Assembly (NCBI RefSeq): GCF_025398255.1
Contig: NZ_JAODNW010000010.1
Span: 1 to 64,000, forward strand
DNA from: Chelativorans intermedius
GTDB lineage: Bacteria > Pseudomonadota > Alphaproteobacteria > Rhizobiales > Rhizobiaceae
Reading direction: 5' to 3'
DNA: 64,000 nucleotides
Under the pieces are notes generated by a model. The model saw nothing but the letters and a program-made list of their open reading frames with translations. It ran no database searches and had not been told where the DNA came from. The translations under genes were made by a program, and so were the position numbers. Shown in pieces: positions 42,151 through 51,713 of the stretch (positions are counted from its first letter, which is position 1; each line of letters begins with the position of its first letter).

Positions 42151-44235
42151 TCAGGTCAGCGGGCCGTCGCTGCCCGGTTCGCCCGGCAAGGTCTGGGGAT
42201 GCAGCTCATAGTCTTGCTGCCTGTCCTCGGGCACATACACCCGTTCGCGGATGATGTTGTCCTCGGCCCAGTTGTACATGAAGATCGGAGCCCCGGCCGG
42301 TATGTTGGCAAAGCGCTTGTTGATGATCAGCGCGCCCGGATATTGGGTAAGCCCCACCGAATAGACGTTTTCGGTGAACACCCTCTGGTAGCGCCTCATC
42401 AGCTCGGCGCGCTCGCCCAGATCCTGCGTGCGTACGAAGGAACGTACGATCTCCACCAGTTCTTCCTCGAAGGGCAGGAGATCGAGCGTGCCGTCCGGCC
42501 CGGCCCGGTGGAACTGGTGCACGTGCGGTCCGGTCGGCGCCAGCATCGCGGTGTTCTGCACCACCGTCACCATCTCCGGTGTTTGCCGGAAGACCTGCCA
42601 GTCGAAGCGGCCCGACTGGTAAAGCGCATCGCGCGAGGCGCCTTGCTGCAGGTTGAGGATCACCCGCAGACCCAGCTTCTGCATCATGTTGACCACGCCC
42701 TCCGCAAGATTGCGGTCGGTGTTGTAGTCCGCGTTGGCCAGTAGGGTGATCTCGACATCCTGTCCATCGGCCATCCCGTCAGGGAAATTGCGGATGCCGT
42801 TTCCGTCCGTGTCCTTCAGCCCCAGACCGTCAAGAAGCGCGTTGGCCGCCTCGAGATTGTAGGGGTAGTAGGCCGTGGATTCCTTGTCATAATAGGTCGT
42901 GCCTGCGTAAAGGCCCCCGGGATAGATGGCTGTAAACGGCCCGCGTACCAGCGATTCTCCCAGCCTCTGCCGGTCGATTGCCATGGTCACCGCCTTGCGG
43001 AAATCGAGCTCGCGATTCAGCTCACGCACGGCCTGTGCGCGTTCGTCCGGCTCGCCCCATCCATTGGCTGACATGTTCATCTGCAGCGCGTAACCGATCG
43101 TCCGCGGCCCGAACTGCAGCCTGGCAGGCGCTGTTTCCTCGGCACTGCGGCGCAGTGCCTCGACATAGCTTTCAGGCTGCTCCAGATTCGAGAAGTCGCC
43201 GGAACCGGCAACGGCCTGCACGTCGCGATCAGCCCAGGTAGACAGCCGGTAGTGCACCTCGTCGAGATAGGGGAGCTGGTTTCCCTCCTCGTCCACCTTC
43301 CAGTAGTAGGGGTTCCGGCGCAGCACGATGATGTCGTCCGGCCGGTATTCCACCGGCACCCACGCACCCATTACCGGCCAGTTCAGAAAATCCGGCGGAA
43401 ACGCGTTCTTGTATTCCTCATAGGTGTTGTCGGAATATTTCGGGTGCTGGGGTTTCAGGATATGCGACGGCCCCGGGCAGAAATTCCCATACGCCATCTG
43501 ATAGAGATATTCGGTGGGGAACGGCGTCTTGAACGTCCACCGGATCGTATAGTCGTCGATCTTTTCCAGCGTGGTGCCTTCACCGAAATTTGCCGGGCTT
43601 GCGCCATTGAGCGGCGTAACGTTCGGGTCCTGAACATGATCCTCCCAATAGAACATCACGTCCTCGGCATCGAAGGGGTCGCCGTCGGACCATCTGGCCC
43701 CCTCGATCAGGTGCATGGTGAGCTGATGGCCGTCCTCGGACCATTCCCAGCTCTTGGCGAGGTTCGGCATGGGCTGAAGTTCCTCGGCCCTGATCGTGAA
43801 CAGCGGTCCCGTACGCGTGAGGCATTCCATCATGCCGATGTCGATGCCGCCCCAGCCCTGGCTCTGGCCGGCGATGTAGTTCCAGCCCTCCGGCCGCCCG
43901 CCGATCACATGGCGCAGCGTGCCGCCGTAGTCACCGATGCCGTCGGGCATGTTGGCCGCCTTGTAGACCATCGGTTCCTTCGGCAGGCGCTCCCCGACGG
44001 GCGGCAGCTTGCCGGTCTTGACGAACTTTTCCGTCACCCATTCCGGCTCGTGATATTCGGGCAGCGCCCGGTACTCCAGAATGTCGGAAATGCCGACGAA
44101 GACGGGCTCGCTCTGGGCCGGGAATGCCGGCGGGTCGGGCGGCGTGGTGGGTTCGACCATTTGGGCCTGTGCTGCCAGCGCGGACACGCCGAGCAGAAGG
44201 CCGGCCCCGGTCAGGGTGCTCAGCTTCCTGTGCAT
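42151..44235 (-). CDS. agpA: Periplasmic solute-binding protein, family 5 (AgpA-like)
   Basis: A 694-residue binding protein, larger than most Opp-type receptors. The signal peptide covers about residues 1-25 (LSTLTGAGLLLGVSALAAQA). The SBP_bac_5 domain includes MPNLAKSWEWSEDGHQLTMH, ARWSDGDPFDAEDVMFYWED and the later FRKAVTMAIDRQRL segment. In Sinorhizobium, AgpA is the unusual Opp-family receptor for melibiose and raffinose; the melA neighbour and AraC-type regulator here support the same role. It is the first gene of the operon, divergent from the AraC gene at 44381. The symbol is by similarity and context. Confidence 0.8.
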   Translation of the reverse strand: MHRKLSTLTGAGLLLGVSALAAQAQMVEPTTPPDPPAFPAQSEPVFVGISDILEYRALPEYHEPEWVTEKFVKTGKLPPVGERLPKEPMVYKAANMPDGIGDYGGTLRHVIGGRPEGWNYIAGQSQGWGGIDIGMMECLTRTGPLFTIRAEELQPMPNLAKSWEWSEDGHQLTMHLIEGARWSDGDPFDAEDVMFYWEDHVQDPNVTPLNGASPANFGEGTTLEKIDDYTIRWTFKTPFPTEYLYQMAYGNFCPGPSHILKPQHPKYSDNTYEEYKNAFPPDFLNWPVMGAWVPVEYRPDDIIVLRRNPYYWKVDEEGNQLPYLDEVHYRLSTWADRDVQAVAGSGDFSNLEQPESYVEALRRSAEETAPARLQFGPRTIGYALQMNMSANGWGEPDERAQAVRELNRELDFRKAVTMAIDRQRLGESLVRGPFTAIYPGGLYAGTTYYDKESTAYYPYNLEAANALLDGLGLKDTDGNGIRNFPDGMADGQDVEITLLANADYNTDRNLAEGVVNMMQKLGLRVILNLQQGASRDALYQSGRFDWQVFRQTPEMVTVVQNTAMLAPTGPHVHQFHRAGPDGTLDLLPFEEELVEIVRSFVRTQDLGERAELMRRYQRVFTENVYSVGLTQYPGALIINKRFANIPAGAPIFMYNWAEDNIIRERVYVPEDRQQDYELHPQTLPGEPGSDGPLT

Positions 44236-44380
44236 CGTTCCTCCCTTTCATTACCATACGCCCGTCGCCGGGATTGCCGTCCGGTCGAGTGGCGTGCTCG
44301 TTGACGGTACCTCTTGCACAATGGCGCGCAATCCGGCTTTCTAAGCACCTTTTCCGGGTTTTAAAGATCGGGTGGGAGCC

Positions 44381-45340
44381 ATGTCGGATGTGAACGGACG
44401 CCAAACGGCCGGAGGCGGAAGGGACGTGGCCCCGCGCACGGTGCCGCGTCCCGACCGCCGCTTCTATGCCACCACCAAGGCATTCGGCCGTTTCGGCATC
44501 CGCTGGTTCATGCCGCAGCTCATGCCGGCCGAACACTGGCATGGCCATATCGAGTTCAACTGGCTCACGGAGGGCTCGATGGGCTACCTCTTCGATGGCC
44601 GTCCGGTGCGTGTCCCGCCGCGGCGGCTGGCCATGTTCTGGGCCGGGATTCCCCACCGCACCGTCAGCATCGACCGGGGCCGGGGCGGCGGTGCCCGTCA
44701 GTGCAACATCTATCTGCCGCTCGACACGTTTCTCCACATGCCCAATCTCGGCCGGCTGACGGAGACCATGATCGGCGGCGGCGTCATCATGCTGCCGGAG
44801 GATGCCGTCGACAACGCGCTCCTGGAGCGCTGGTATCGGGACTATCGCAGCGGCGATGTCGAGCGCGCCGATATCCTCAAGTCCGAGATCGCCAGCATGC
44901 TGCGGCGCACCATGCTGGTCGGCTGGGAGGTGCTCCTGCCGCCGTGGATCGAGACGCAGGAGCCGGTGGCTGGCACCGCCTCACCGCTCGGCTATGTGGT
45001 GGCCATGGTCCGCTACATCCATGAGAACCTGGCCGAGCCGATCACCTCGAAGGACATCGCGCGCGTGGTGGGCCTGCACCCCAACTATGCGCTCAACCTG
45101 TTCACCCGCGTCATGCGCGTTCCCGTGCGCCGCTTCGTCATCCGCATGCGGCTCATCAGGGCGCGTGCCCTGCTCTTCGAGGGCAATCTGTCGATCGCCA
45201 ACGCCGCCTTCCAGTCCGGCTTTACCTCGCTCAGCCAGTTCTACGCCCATTTCCGCGCCGCCTATGGCATGACGCCTCTGGAGATGCGGCGCAGCCTGGC
45301 CGCCAGCGGGCGGCTGCCCGGCCGCATGGGGGAGACCTGA
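44381..45340 (+). CDS. agpT: AraC-family regulator, AgpT-like
   Basis: A 319-residue activator. The N-terminal cupin domain (about 25-120: FMPQLMPAEHWHGHIEFNWL, RLAMFWAGIPHRTVSI) is of the MelR type, and the C-terminal double helix-turn-helix contains TSKDIARVVGLHPNYALNLF and LSIANAAFQSGFTSLSQFYA. Divergent placement 145 bases from the alpha-galactoside transporter gene matches AgpT of Sinorhizobium, which is required for induction of alpha-galactoside genes. ATG 44381 follows GGGAG; a GTG at 44372 is possible. It converges on mtnA. Confidence 0.8.
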   Translation: MSDVNGRQTAGGGRDVAPRTVPRPDRRFYATTKAFGRFGIRWFMPQLMPAEHWHGHIEFNWLTEGSMGYLFDGRPVRVPPRRLAMFWAGIPHRTVSIDRGRGGGARQCNIYLPLDTFLHMPNLGRLTETMIGGGVIMLPEDAVDNALLERWYRDYRSGDVERADILKSEIASMLRRTMLVGWEVLLPPWIETQEPVAGTASPLGYVVAMVRYIHENLAEPITSKDIARVVGLHPNYALNLFTRVMRVPVRRFVIRMRLIRARALLFEGNLSIANAAFQSGFTSLSQFYAHFRAAYGMTPLEMRRSLAASGRLPGRMGET

Positions 45341-45358
45341 CGCCCCGCGGGCAAGGGT

Positions 45359-46465
45359 TCAGGCCGCCGTCCTGGCGCGCTCGGGGAACAGCTTGGCCAG
45401 CCCCTCGGCGGAGGCTTCCGTCACGCCCCGCTCGGTGATCAGCCCCGTCACCAGCCGCGCCGGGGTCACGTCGAAGGCCGGGTTGCCTGCAGGCGTGGTC
45501 TGCGGCGCGATGCGCACCTGGCGGATGCGGCCCTCCGTGTCCCGTCCCCACACCAGCGAGACCTCGTCCTCGGATCGCTCCTCGATGGGGATCTCCTTCA
45601 CGCCGTCGCGCACCGTCCAGTCGATGGTGGGCGAGGGAAGCGCCACATAGAACGGCACGCCGTTGTCATGCGCGGCGAGCGCCTTCAGATAGGTGCCGAT
45701 CTTGTTGCACACGTCGCCCTGGGCGGTGGTGCGGTCCGTGCCGACGATCACCATGTCCACCTTGCCGCGCTGCATCAGATGCCCGCCGGCATTGTCGACA
45801 ATCAGCGTGTGCGGCACGCCGTGGCCGGCCATCTCCCAGGCGGTAAGGTGGGCCCCCTGGTTGCGCGGGCGCGTCTCGTCCACATAGACGTGGACGGGGA
45901 TCCCCTCCTCGACCGCCAGATAGATGGGTGCTGTGGCCGTGCCGTAATCGACGGTGGCCAGCCACCCGGCATTGCAGTGGGTAAGGATGTTCACCGGCTC
46001 GCCGGGTTTCTTTCCGCGGGCGATGCGGCGAATGATGTTGAGCCCGTGCCGGCCGATGCTGCGGTTGAGTTCCACATCCTCGTCGGCAATCTCGGCCGCC
46101 CTGCGATAGGCTGCCGCCGCGCGCTCGCCGGGGGGCAGGGGACGCAGCAGGTTGCGCATCTCGTCGAGCGCCCAGCGCAGGTTGATGGCCGTGGGCCGCG
46201 TGGCATGGAGCTCCTCCCACACCGCGTCCAGCGCGGCATCGCAGGGGTCTTCGCGCATGCGCATCGCCACGCCGTAGGCGGCGGCAACGCCGATCAGCGG
46301 CGCCCCGCGCACCCACATGTCGCAAATGGCGGTGGCGATGCCCGCCACCGTGCGCACGGTCTCGACGCGGAATTCGTGGGGCAGCCAGCGCTGGTCGATG
46401 AGATCGACCGACCAGCCGTCCTCGTTCACCCAGATGGTGCGGAAATGCTTGCCTTCGACTTTCAT
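45359..46465 (-). CDS. mtnA: S-methyl-5-thioribose-1-phosphate isomerase MtnA
   Basis: A 368-residue protein of the eIF2B-alpha/MtnA family. The catalytic cysteine is in [18 protein letters not shown] and the aspartate in [20 protein letters not shown], with [18 protein letters not shown] between them and the N-terminal [13 protein letters not shown] region typical of MtnA. It converts the aldose 1-phosphate (methylthioribose- or 5-deoxyribose-1-phosphate) to the ketose 1-phosphate. It overlaps mtnK by four bases (ATGA) and lies downstream of it. No mtnB, mtnC or mtnD genes of the classical methionine salvage pathway are nearby. Confidence 0.93.
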   Translation of the reverse strand: MKVEGKHFRTIWVNEDGWSVDLIDQRWLPHEFRVETVRTVAGIATAICDMWVRGAPLIGVAAAYGVAMRMREDPCDAALDAVWEELHATRPTAINLRWALDEMRNLLRPLPPGERAAAAYRRAAEIADEDVELNRSIGRHGLNIIRRIARGKKPGEPVNILTHCNAGWLATVDYGTATAPIYLAVEEGIPVHVYVDETRPRNQGAHLTAWEMAGHGVPHTLIVDNAGGHLMQRGKVDMVIVGTDRTTAQGDVCNKIGTYLKALAAHDNGVPFYVALPSPTIDWTVRDGVKEIPIEERSEDEVSLVWGRDTEGRIRQVRIAPQTTPAGNPAFDVTPARLVTGLITERGVTEASAEGLAKLFPERARTAA

Positions 46466-47745
46466 GACAGCCTCCCTGCCGGGGCGCCGCGCCCTTCATC
46501 AAGCAGTTGCGCCAGTTGGTTGATCTCGCCGAGCGAGGTGACATGCCGCCGGTTGACGGCGATGTGGCGGCCGAAGCGCAGCGCCGCCGCCTCGCATTGC
46601 GCGCGCAGCGCCACATCCTCGATGTCTTCGAAATCGGCGTTGTGGGCGAGGCCCAGGATGCGCCGGTGGATCTCGACGCCCGCAAAGCCCAGCATGTCCT
46701 CCCAGACGCCGTGCAGAACGTGGCCGAGCGCCTGCTCGGCGCCCAGCGTGTCGTTCTGCTCTTCATAGAGGCTGCGATGGTACAGCATGCCGGTGCGCTC
46801 CGTGCGCCAAAGCGCGGAAAACTCCTCGCGGAAGACGCGCCACGTTTCCTCGATCACATTCAACAGATAGGCGCGCATGCCCGCCCGTGAACCCCCGGTC
46901 TCGTGGCCCCTCTGCGCGAAGAAGGCCATCCAGAAATTGGCCAGCAGCATGCCGACATCGAAGGCCATCGGCCCGTAGAAGGCGAATTCCGGGTCGATCA
47001 CCCGGGTATCCTGCGCCGTCACCATCACCGAGCCGGTGTGCAGGTCTCCATGCACCAGCGTCTCGGCATTGGCGGCGAACAGGTGTTTCATCCGCTGCGC
47101 CTCCACCCTCAGGTCGCGGTCGGCACGCAGTTCCGCCACCAGAGGGTCGAGCTGCGGCGTGTGCCGGTTCATCGGCGCCCCGAAATAGGGGTCGGTGAAG
47201 ACGAGGTTCTCGGTGATGTCGCACAGCTCCACATTGTCGGCAAACAGCGCCAGGTCCGCCTTGCGCTCGCGCGCCTTCATGCAAAGGTCGGAGCCGCGGA
47301 ACAGCGTGCGCGCCATGAAGAGCCCCAGATCGCGGGCGATCCGCGGCAGCTCCTGGCCCTGGATGAGGGCGCGTCGCAGGATGATGTGCGGCGACAGATA
47401 CTCCATGGCGATGAGCGCCTGCGCCTCGTCGAAGTGGAAGACTTTCGGCACGGCCCCGGGGGCGCGCGCCTCCTGGCGGGTCAGCGCATGATACTCGAAG
47501 AAGGAGCGCTTGAGCGGCAGCGGCCAGCTGTCGCCCACCAGCCGCACATAGGGCAGGGCCTGCTTGATGACGAGGCTGCCCGTCTCGCCCTCCACGATGA
47601 AGACGAGGTTGAGGTTGCCGTCTCCCACCTCGCGCACCTTCCAGCCCTGCGGTGCCCCGCCCACCTTTTCGGCGACGGCGGCGACCGCGCCCAGCCTTCG
47701 GGGCAGCGTTTCCACGGTCAGTGCTTGAAACGCGTCGTCCGTCAT
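46462..47745 (-). CDS. mtnK: S-methyl-5-thioribose kinase MtnK
   Basis: A 427-residue small-molecule kinase of the MTR kinase family. The catalytic loop is [14 protein letters not shown] and the metal-binding [15 protein letters not shown] follows, with [10 protein letters not shown] providing the ATP lysine; the length is right for MtnK. It phosphorylates free methylthioribose (and possibly 5-deoxyribose) at C1. ATG 47745 was chosen over upstream in-frame starts because the family begins with a short run before the [10 protein letters not shown]-like loop (here [12 protein letters not shown]). It is the first gene of the mtnK-mtnA operon, divergent from an ABC sugar importer. Confidence 0.93.
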   Translation of the reverse strand: MTDDAFQALTVETLPRRLGAVAAVAEKVGGAPQGWKVREVGDGNLNLVFIVEGETGSLVIKQALPYVRLVGDSWPLPLKRSFFEYHALTRQEARAPGAVPKVFHFDEAQALIAMEYLSPHIILRRALIQGQELPRIARDLGLFMARTLFRGSDLCMKARERKADLALFADNVELCDITENLVFTDPYFGAPMNRHTPQLDPLVAELRADRDLRVEAQRMKHLFAANAETLVHGDLHTGSVMVTAQDTRVIDPEFAFYGPMAFDVGMLLANFWMAFFAQRGHETGGSRAGMRAYLLNVIEETWRVFREEFSALWRTERTGMLYHRSLYEEQNDTLGAEQALGHVLHGVWEDMLGFAGVEIHRRILGLAHNADFEDIEDVALRAQCEAAALRFGRHIAVNRRHVTSLGEINQLAQLLDEGRGAPAGRLS

Positions 47746-47889
47746 CCCTTCCGTCTCCTCCCTCTCTTGCCGCGGCCCCGGCGGCGATGCGGCCGCTGCC
47801 GCGACGCCGGGTCCCGCGAAGGCCGCCGATCGGGCCGGTCCCGCGCCAGTGCCAGCATGTGCGACCATGAGCACGCTACCAAGGCTCTG

Positions 47890-47916
47890 TCATTTGTCAA
47901 TCATGTTGACAAATGA
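47890..47916. promoter_or_regulatory. 27-base palindromic operator in the mtnK/ABC divergent region
   Basis: TCATTTGTCAA and TTGACAAATGA are perfect eleven-base complements around a five-base spacer. The palindrome lies between divergent mtnK and the ABC importer genes, ending 35 bases before the importer's start codon. The core TGACAAA recurs in front of the SorC-type regulator gene (54828), so I infer it is the operator through which that regulator controls both operons. Confidence 0.65.
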
Positions 47917-47951
47917 TTGAACTGTGCCTAGCGTCATCGTGGGAGGAAGGC

Positions 47952-49463
47952 ATGGGACAAGGCGCCATTTTCCGCATTGCGGGTCTCGGCAAGTCGTTCG
48001 GCCCTAACGAGGTGCTGCGCGGCGTGACGCTGGAGCTGCGCGCCGGAGAGGTGACGGTGCTGATGGGCGCCAATGGCGCCGGCAAGTCCACCCTCGTGAA
48101 AATTGTGAGCGGCGTGTACCGCGCCCAAAGGGGCGAGATGTTTCTGGGCGAGGCCCCCTTCGCGCCGGCTTCCCCGGCGGAAGCCATGCGTGCCGGTGTC
48201 GTCACCGTGCATCAGAACATCAATGACGGCGTGGTCGCCGCGCTCGACGTCGCCACCAATCTTGTGCTCGACCGGCTGAGCGGCGGAGGCCGCGGCATCT
48301 TCTTCAACCCGCGCCGCATCCGCCGCGAGGCGCGAGAGGTGGCGCGCCGCATGGGGCTCGGCATTGATCTGATGGCGGATGTCACCGGGCTTTCCCTGGC
48401 CGACCGGCAGATGGTGGCGATTGCCCGCGCCATGGCGCACGAGCCGAAGGTGATGATCCTCGACGAGCCCACCTCCTCCCTGTCGAGCAGCGAGGCCGAC
48501 CGCCTGTTTGCGCTGGTCGAGCGGCTGCGCGAGCGCGGGGTAGCCATTCTCTACATCTCGCACCGCATGTCGGACATCCGCCGCATCGCCGACAGGATCG
48601 TCAGCCTGCGCGACGGGCGCATCGTCGGTGTCTTCGAGGAAAAGCCGCTCGACTATGAGGGTGCGGTCAACGCCATGCTGGGGCAGAACCTGGGCGCCGG
48701 CGGCATCGAGTCGCGGGAGGCGACGGCGCCGGTCTTCACCGCCGACGGGCTTCGGATCGCCGAGGGCGCCAGGCCCTTCTCGCTCAGCCTGGGCATCGGC
48801 GAGGTTGTCGCCATCACCGGCCTCGTCGGCGTGGGCAAGACGCGGCTTGCCGAAACCCTGTTCGGGGTTCACCCGCCGCTTGCCGGCGCCATGCGGATCG
48901 ACGGCCGGCCCTATGCGCCGTCTTCCCCCGCTGCCGCCATTCGCCGCGGCGTCTTTCTCGTCGCCAAGGACCGGGCGAGAACGGGCATCGTTCCCGACTT
49001 CAACATCTATGAGAACATCAGCCTGCCATTCCTGCCGCATTTTTCGCATCTCGGCGTGGCCAGCAGGCGGGCGGAGCGCGCCGCCGCGCGTGCCCGGATT
49101 GCCGACCTCAAGATCGTCTGCCGCTCCGAGCGCGACGATCTTGCCACGCTCTCGGGCGGCAACCAGCAGAAGGTGACGGTTGCGCGGTGGCTTTCGCAGC
49201 CCTCGCGAATGCTCATTCTCGACGAGCCCTTCCAGGGCGTCGACATTGCAGCCCGGCACGACATCGCCGCCAAGCTGCGCGAGAGCGCCGGCCAGCGCGC
49301 AACGCTCCTTTTCCTGACCGAGCTCGACGAGGCGCTGGAGACCGCCGACCGCATCCTCGTCATGTCGGAGCACACGATCGTCGGCGAGCATCGCAACAGG
49401 AACCTCGACATGGACCGGCTGCTGGCCGATGTGGCGGGCAGGGGGCTTCAGGGCGCGGCCTGA
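47952..49463 (+). CDS. Ribose-type ABC importer ATPase (two domains)
   Basis: A 503-residue RbsA-like tandem ATPase. Domain one has GANGAGKSTLVKIVSGVY, LSLADRQMVAIARAM and MILDEPTSSLSSSE. Domain two has a variant Walker A GLVGVGKTRLAETLF, the signature LSGGNQQKVTVARWLS and LDEPFQGVDIAARHD. ATG 47952 is preceded by GGAGGAAGG. It is the first gene of the importer operon (ATPase, permease, binding protein). Because it diverges from mtnK-mtnA, the imported sugar is probably the MtnK substrate. Confidence 0.9.
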   Translation: MGQGAIFRIAGLGKSFGPNEVLRGVTLELRAGEVTVLMGANGAGKSTLVKIVSGVYRAQRGEMFLGEAPFAPASPAEAMRAGVVTVHQNINDGVVAALDVATNLVLDRLSGGGRGIFFNPRRIRREAREVARRMGLGIDLMADVTGLSLADRQMVAIARAMAHEPKVMILDEPTSSLSSSEADRLFALVERLRERGVAILYISHRMSDIRRIADRIVSLRDGRIVGVFEEKPLDYEGAVNAMLGQNLGAGGIESREATAPVFTADGLRIAEGARPFSLSLGIGEVVAITGLVGVGKTRLAETLFGVHPPLAGAMRIDGRPYAPSSPAAAIRRGVFLVAKDRARTGIVPDFNIYENISLPFLPHFSHLGVASRRAERAAARARIADLKIVCRSERDDLATLSGGNQQKVTVARWLSQPSRMLILDEPFQGVDIAARHDIAAKLRESAGQRATLLFLTELDEALETADRILVMSEHTIVGEHRNRNLDMDRLLADVAGRGLQGAA

Positions 49464-49490
49464 GGAAGAAGGACAGGGAGAGCGCAACCG

Positions 49491-50552
49491 ATGGACAGCG
49501 ACATGGCGGGCAAGGCGACGGCAAGAGTCGAGGAAGGGCAGGGCGCCCGCCCGCGCCTGTCGCCGCGCGAGCTTGCCATCCGCTATGGTTTCCTCGCCCT
49601 GCTTGCCGGCCTCATCGTCTTCTTTTCGCTGGCCACCCGCGGGTTCGCCTCGCCGCAGGCCGCGGTGTTCATCCTGCAGTCGGTCTCCATCACCGGCATC
49701 CTGGCCCTTGGCGTCACGGCCACGCTGGTGGTCGGCGGCTTCGATCTTTCGATCGGCGCCATCGCCACCTCCGCCATGATGGCGGCCGCCTATGTGATGG
49801 TGGTGCTGGAGCAGAACGCCCTTGTTGCCGTGCTTGCCTGCCTGGCCATCGGCGCCCTGGTCGGCCTCATCAACGGTCTCATCATCTGCTACATGCGCGT
49901 GCCCGATCTCCTGGCCACCCTGGGAATGATGTTCCTGCTGATCGGCCTGCAGCGCATTCCCACGGAAGGCCGCTCCATCGCCGCCGGCATGACCCTGCCC
50001 GACGGTTCCACGGCGGGTGGCGCCTTCTCTCCCGCCTTTCTGGCGCTCGGCCGCCATCGCTTCGATTTCTTCATCGAGAACCTGGTGCCCGCCTCGGTGG
50101 TGGTGCTCGTCGTGCTGGCGGTGCTCATCTGGTTCTTTCTCGAATACACCCGCTTCGGGCGCATGATGTATGCCGTGGGCTCCAACGCGCAGGCTGCCGC
50201 CTTCGCCGGCGCGCCGGTCCGGGCCTACAGGATCTGGGCCTATGTCATTTCCGGCGTGTTCTCCGCCATCGGCGGCATCCTGCTGGCCGCCCGGCTGGGC
50301 CGCGGCGACATCGCATCGGGCAACAACCTGCTGCTTGATGCCGTGGCCGCTGCCCTCATCGGTTTCGCGGTGCTGGGCGCCGCCAAGCCGAACGCCTTCG
50401 GCACCGCCATCGGCGCGCTGTTCGTCGGCGTGCTGCTGCAGGGGCTGACCATGATGAACGTGCCCTACTACACGCAGGATTTCGTCAAGGGGGCGGTGCT
50501 CGTCATCGCGCTCGTTTTCACCTTCGCGCTGCTGGGTCGCAACGGCCGGTAG
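49491..50552 (+). CDS. Ribose-type ABC importer permease
   Basis: A 353-residue permease with about nine to ten membrane helices. It carries the RbsC-type signature around GVTATLVVGGFDLSIGAIAT and the ATPase-contact loop YAVGSNAQAAAFAGAPVRAY. The ribosome site GGACAGGGAGAG is close to the ATG. It lies 27 bases downstream of the ATPase gene and 36 bases before the binding-protein gene, in a standard ribose-type operon. The first about 35 residues are a charged cytoplasmic extension. Confidence 0.9.
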   Translation: MDSDMAGKATARVEEGQGARPRLSPRELAIRYGFLALLAGLIVFFSLATRGFASPQAAVFILQSVSITGILALGVTATLVVGGFDLSIGAIATSAMMAAAYVMVVLEQNALVAVLACLAIGALVGLINGLIICYMRVPDLLATLGMMFLLIGLQRIPTEGRSIAAGMTLPDGSTAGGAFSPAFLALGRHRFDFFIENLVPASVVVLVVLAVLIWFFLEYTRFGRMMYAVGSNAQAAAFAGAPVRAYRIWAYVISGVFSAIGGILLAARLGRGDIASGNNLLLDAVAAALIGFAVLGAAKPNAFGTAIGALFVGVLLQGLTMMNVPYYTQDFVKGAVLVIALVFTFALLGRNGR

Positions 50553-50588
50553 GGCGGGATCTTGGAGGAAACACCAGTGGAGGAAAGA

Positions 50589-51644
50589 ATGAAGACCACA
50601 CGCAGACATCTGGGCCGGCTGGCAGCCGGTCTTCTGGCCGCCGGCATGGTGTGGCCGGCTGCGGCGGGCGCGCAGGAGATGCCGGCCCCCTTCGACAATC
50701 CGGGCGAGGTGGAGATTGCGCTGGTGCGCTACCTGTCCACCGGCGACTTCTTCCAGGCCTATCTCTCCGGTGTGGAGGCGCAGGCCAAGGCGCTGGGCGT
50801 GAACCTGCGCGTCTTCGACAGCCGCCAGGATGCCGCGCTGCAGGCCGACATGGTGGACCAGGCCATCGCGCTGGGTGTCGATGGGATCGTCATCCAGCAT
50901 GGCCTGACGGAATCCATGAAGGAAGCGGCTCAACGCGCCGTCGATGCCGGTATCAAGGTGGTCGCCTTTGACGTCAATGTCGAGAACGAGGCGATCCCGC
51001 AGATCGAGCAGTCCGACCGCGACCTGGCCCGCCTGGCGCTGGAGCAGGCGATCAAGGACAATGGCGAAGCCTGGACGGCGGCCTATGTCTATGTTCCCGG
51101 CATTGCGCCGCTCGACCGGCGCAACGAGACCTGGGTGGAGTTCAAGGAGCGGTATCCGGGCATCGAGGAGGTCGCCCAGTTCGGCACGCTGGACAATCCG
51201 ATCGCCAACTCCGTGGCCAATCAGGCCCGCTCCGTCCTTTCGGCCAACCCCGGCATCGAGGTGGTCTTTGCCCCCTATGACGAGTTTGCCAAGGGCGTGA
51301 AGATCGCGGTCGACGAGGCGGGGCTTTCGAGCGACGTGAAGATCTATTCCGCCGACATCTCGACCGCCGACATTGCCGCGATGCGCGAGCCCGGCAGCGC
51401 CTGGGTTGCCACCGCCGCCACCAATCCGGCCGTGGTCGGCGAGGTCTCGGTGCGCGCGCTGGCCATGCTGCTCGCCGGCGAAGACCCCGGCCGCAACGTC
51501 ATCGTGCCGCCCACCCTGATCACCCAGGACATGCTCAACGAGCAGGACATCTCCAACATGGAGGAGCTGTCGCAGAAGCTGCCGCAGTTCGCCCATGCCG
51601 ACGTGGCGGTGCCGGACTGGATGCCGCTGCCGCCGCGCGACTGA
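50589..51644 (+). CDS. Periplasmic sugar-binding protein (type 1 fold)
   Basis: A 351-residue binding protein. ATG 50589 follows GGAGGAAAGA; an upstream frame start at 50562 is less likely. The signal peptide covers about residues 1-28 (MKTTRRHLGRLAAGLLAAGM, with twin arginines and cleavage near AGAQE). The mature domain has the periplasmic-binding-protein pattern ALGVDGIVIQHGLTESMKEA, then GIKVVAFDVNV, and a C-terminal lobe VVFAPYDEFAKGV. It belongs with ribose/LsrB-like receptors. Context suggests 5-methylthioribose or 5-deoxyribose, but the ligand cannot be read from sequence. Confidence 0.88.
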   Translation: MKTTRRHLGRLAAGLLAAGMVWPAAAGAQEMPAPFDNPGEVEIALVRYLSTGDFFQAYLSGVEAQAKALGVNLRVFDSRQDAALQADMVDQAIALGVDGIVIQHGLTESMKEAAQRAVDAGIKVVAFDVNVENEAIPQIEQSDRDLARLALEQAIKDNGEAWTAAYVYVPGIAPLDRRNETWVEFKERYPGIEEVAQFGTLDNPIANSVANQARSVLSANPGIEVVFAPYDEFAKGVKIAVDEAGLSSDVKIYSADISTADIAAMREPGSAWVATAATNPAVVGEVSVRALAMLLAGEDPGRNVIVPPTLITQDMLNEQDISNMEELSQKLPQFAHADVAVPDWMPLPPRD

Positions 51645-51670
51645 GCGCCGGCGCCGCAGCGAGAAGGAAG

Positions 51671-51703
51671 AAAAAGGGGCGGTCCGTCGGGCCGCCCCTT
51701 TTT
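51671..51703. terminator. Bidirectional intrinsic terminator
   Basis: AAAAAGGGGCGG (51671-51682) is an exact complement of CCGCCCCTTTTT (51692-51703). The stem continues with TCC/GGG to a three-base loop. The T-run serves the plus-strand importer operon and the A-run serves the convergent aldolase gene on the minus strand. Confidence 0.92.
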
Positions 51704-51713
51704 CCGGGCCGCA

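Noticed and set aside
47934-51596. A 1220-codon minus-strand frame opposite the ABC importer operon
   Set aside because: Mirror frame of three clear genes; low-complexity histidine/arginine-rich translation without domains.
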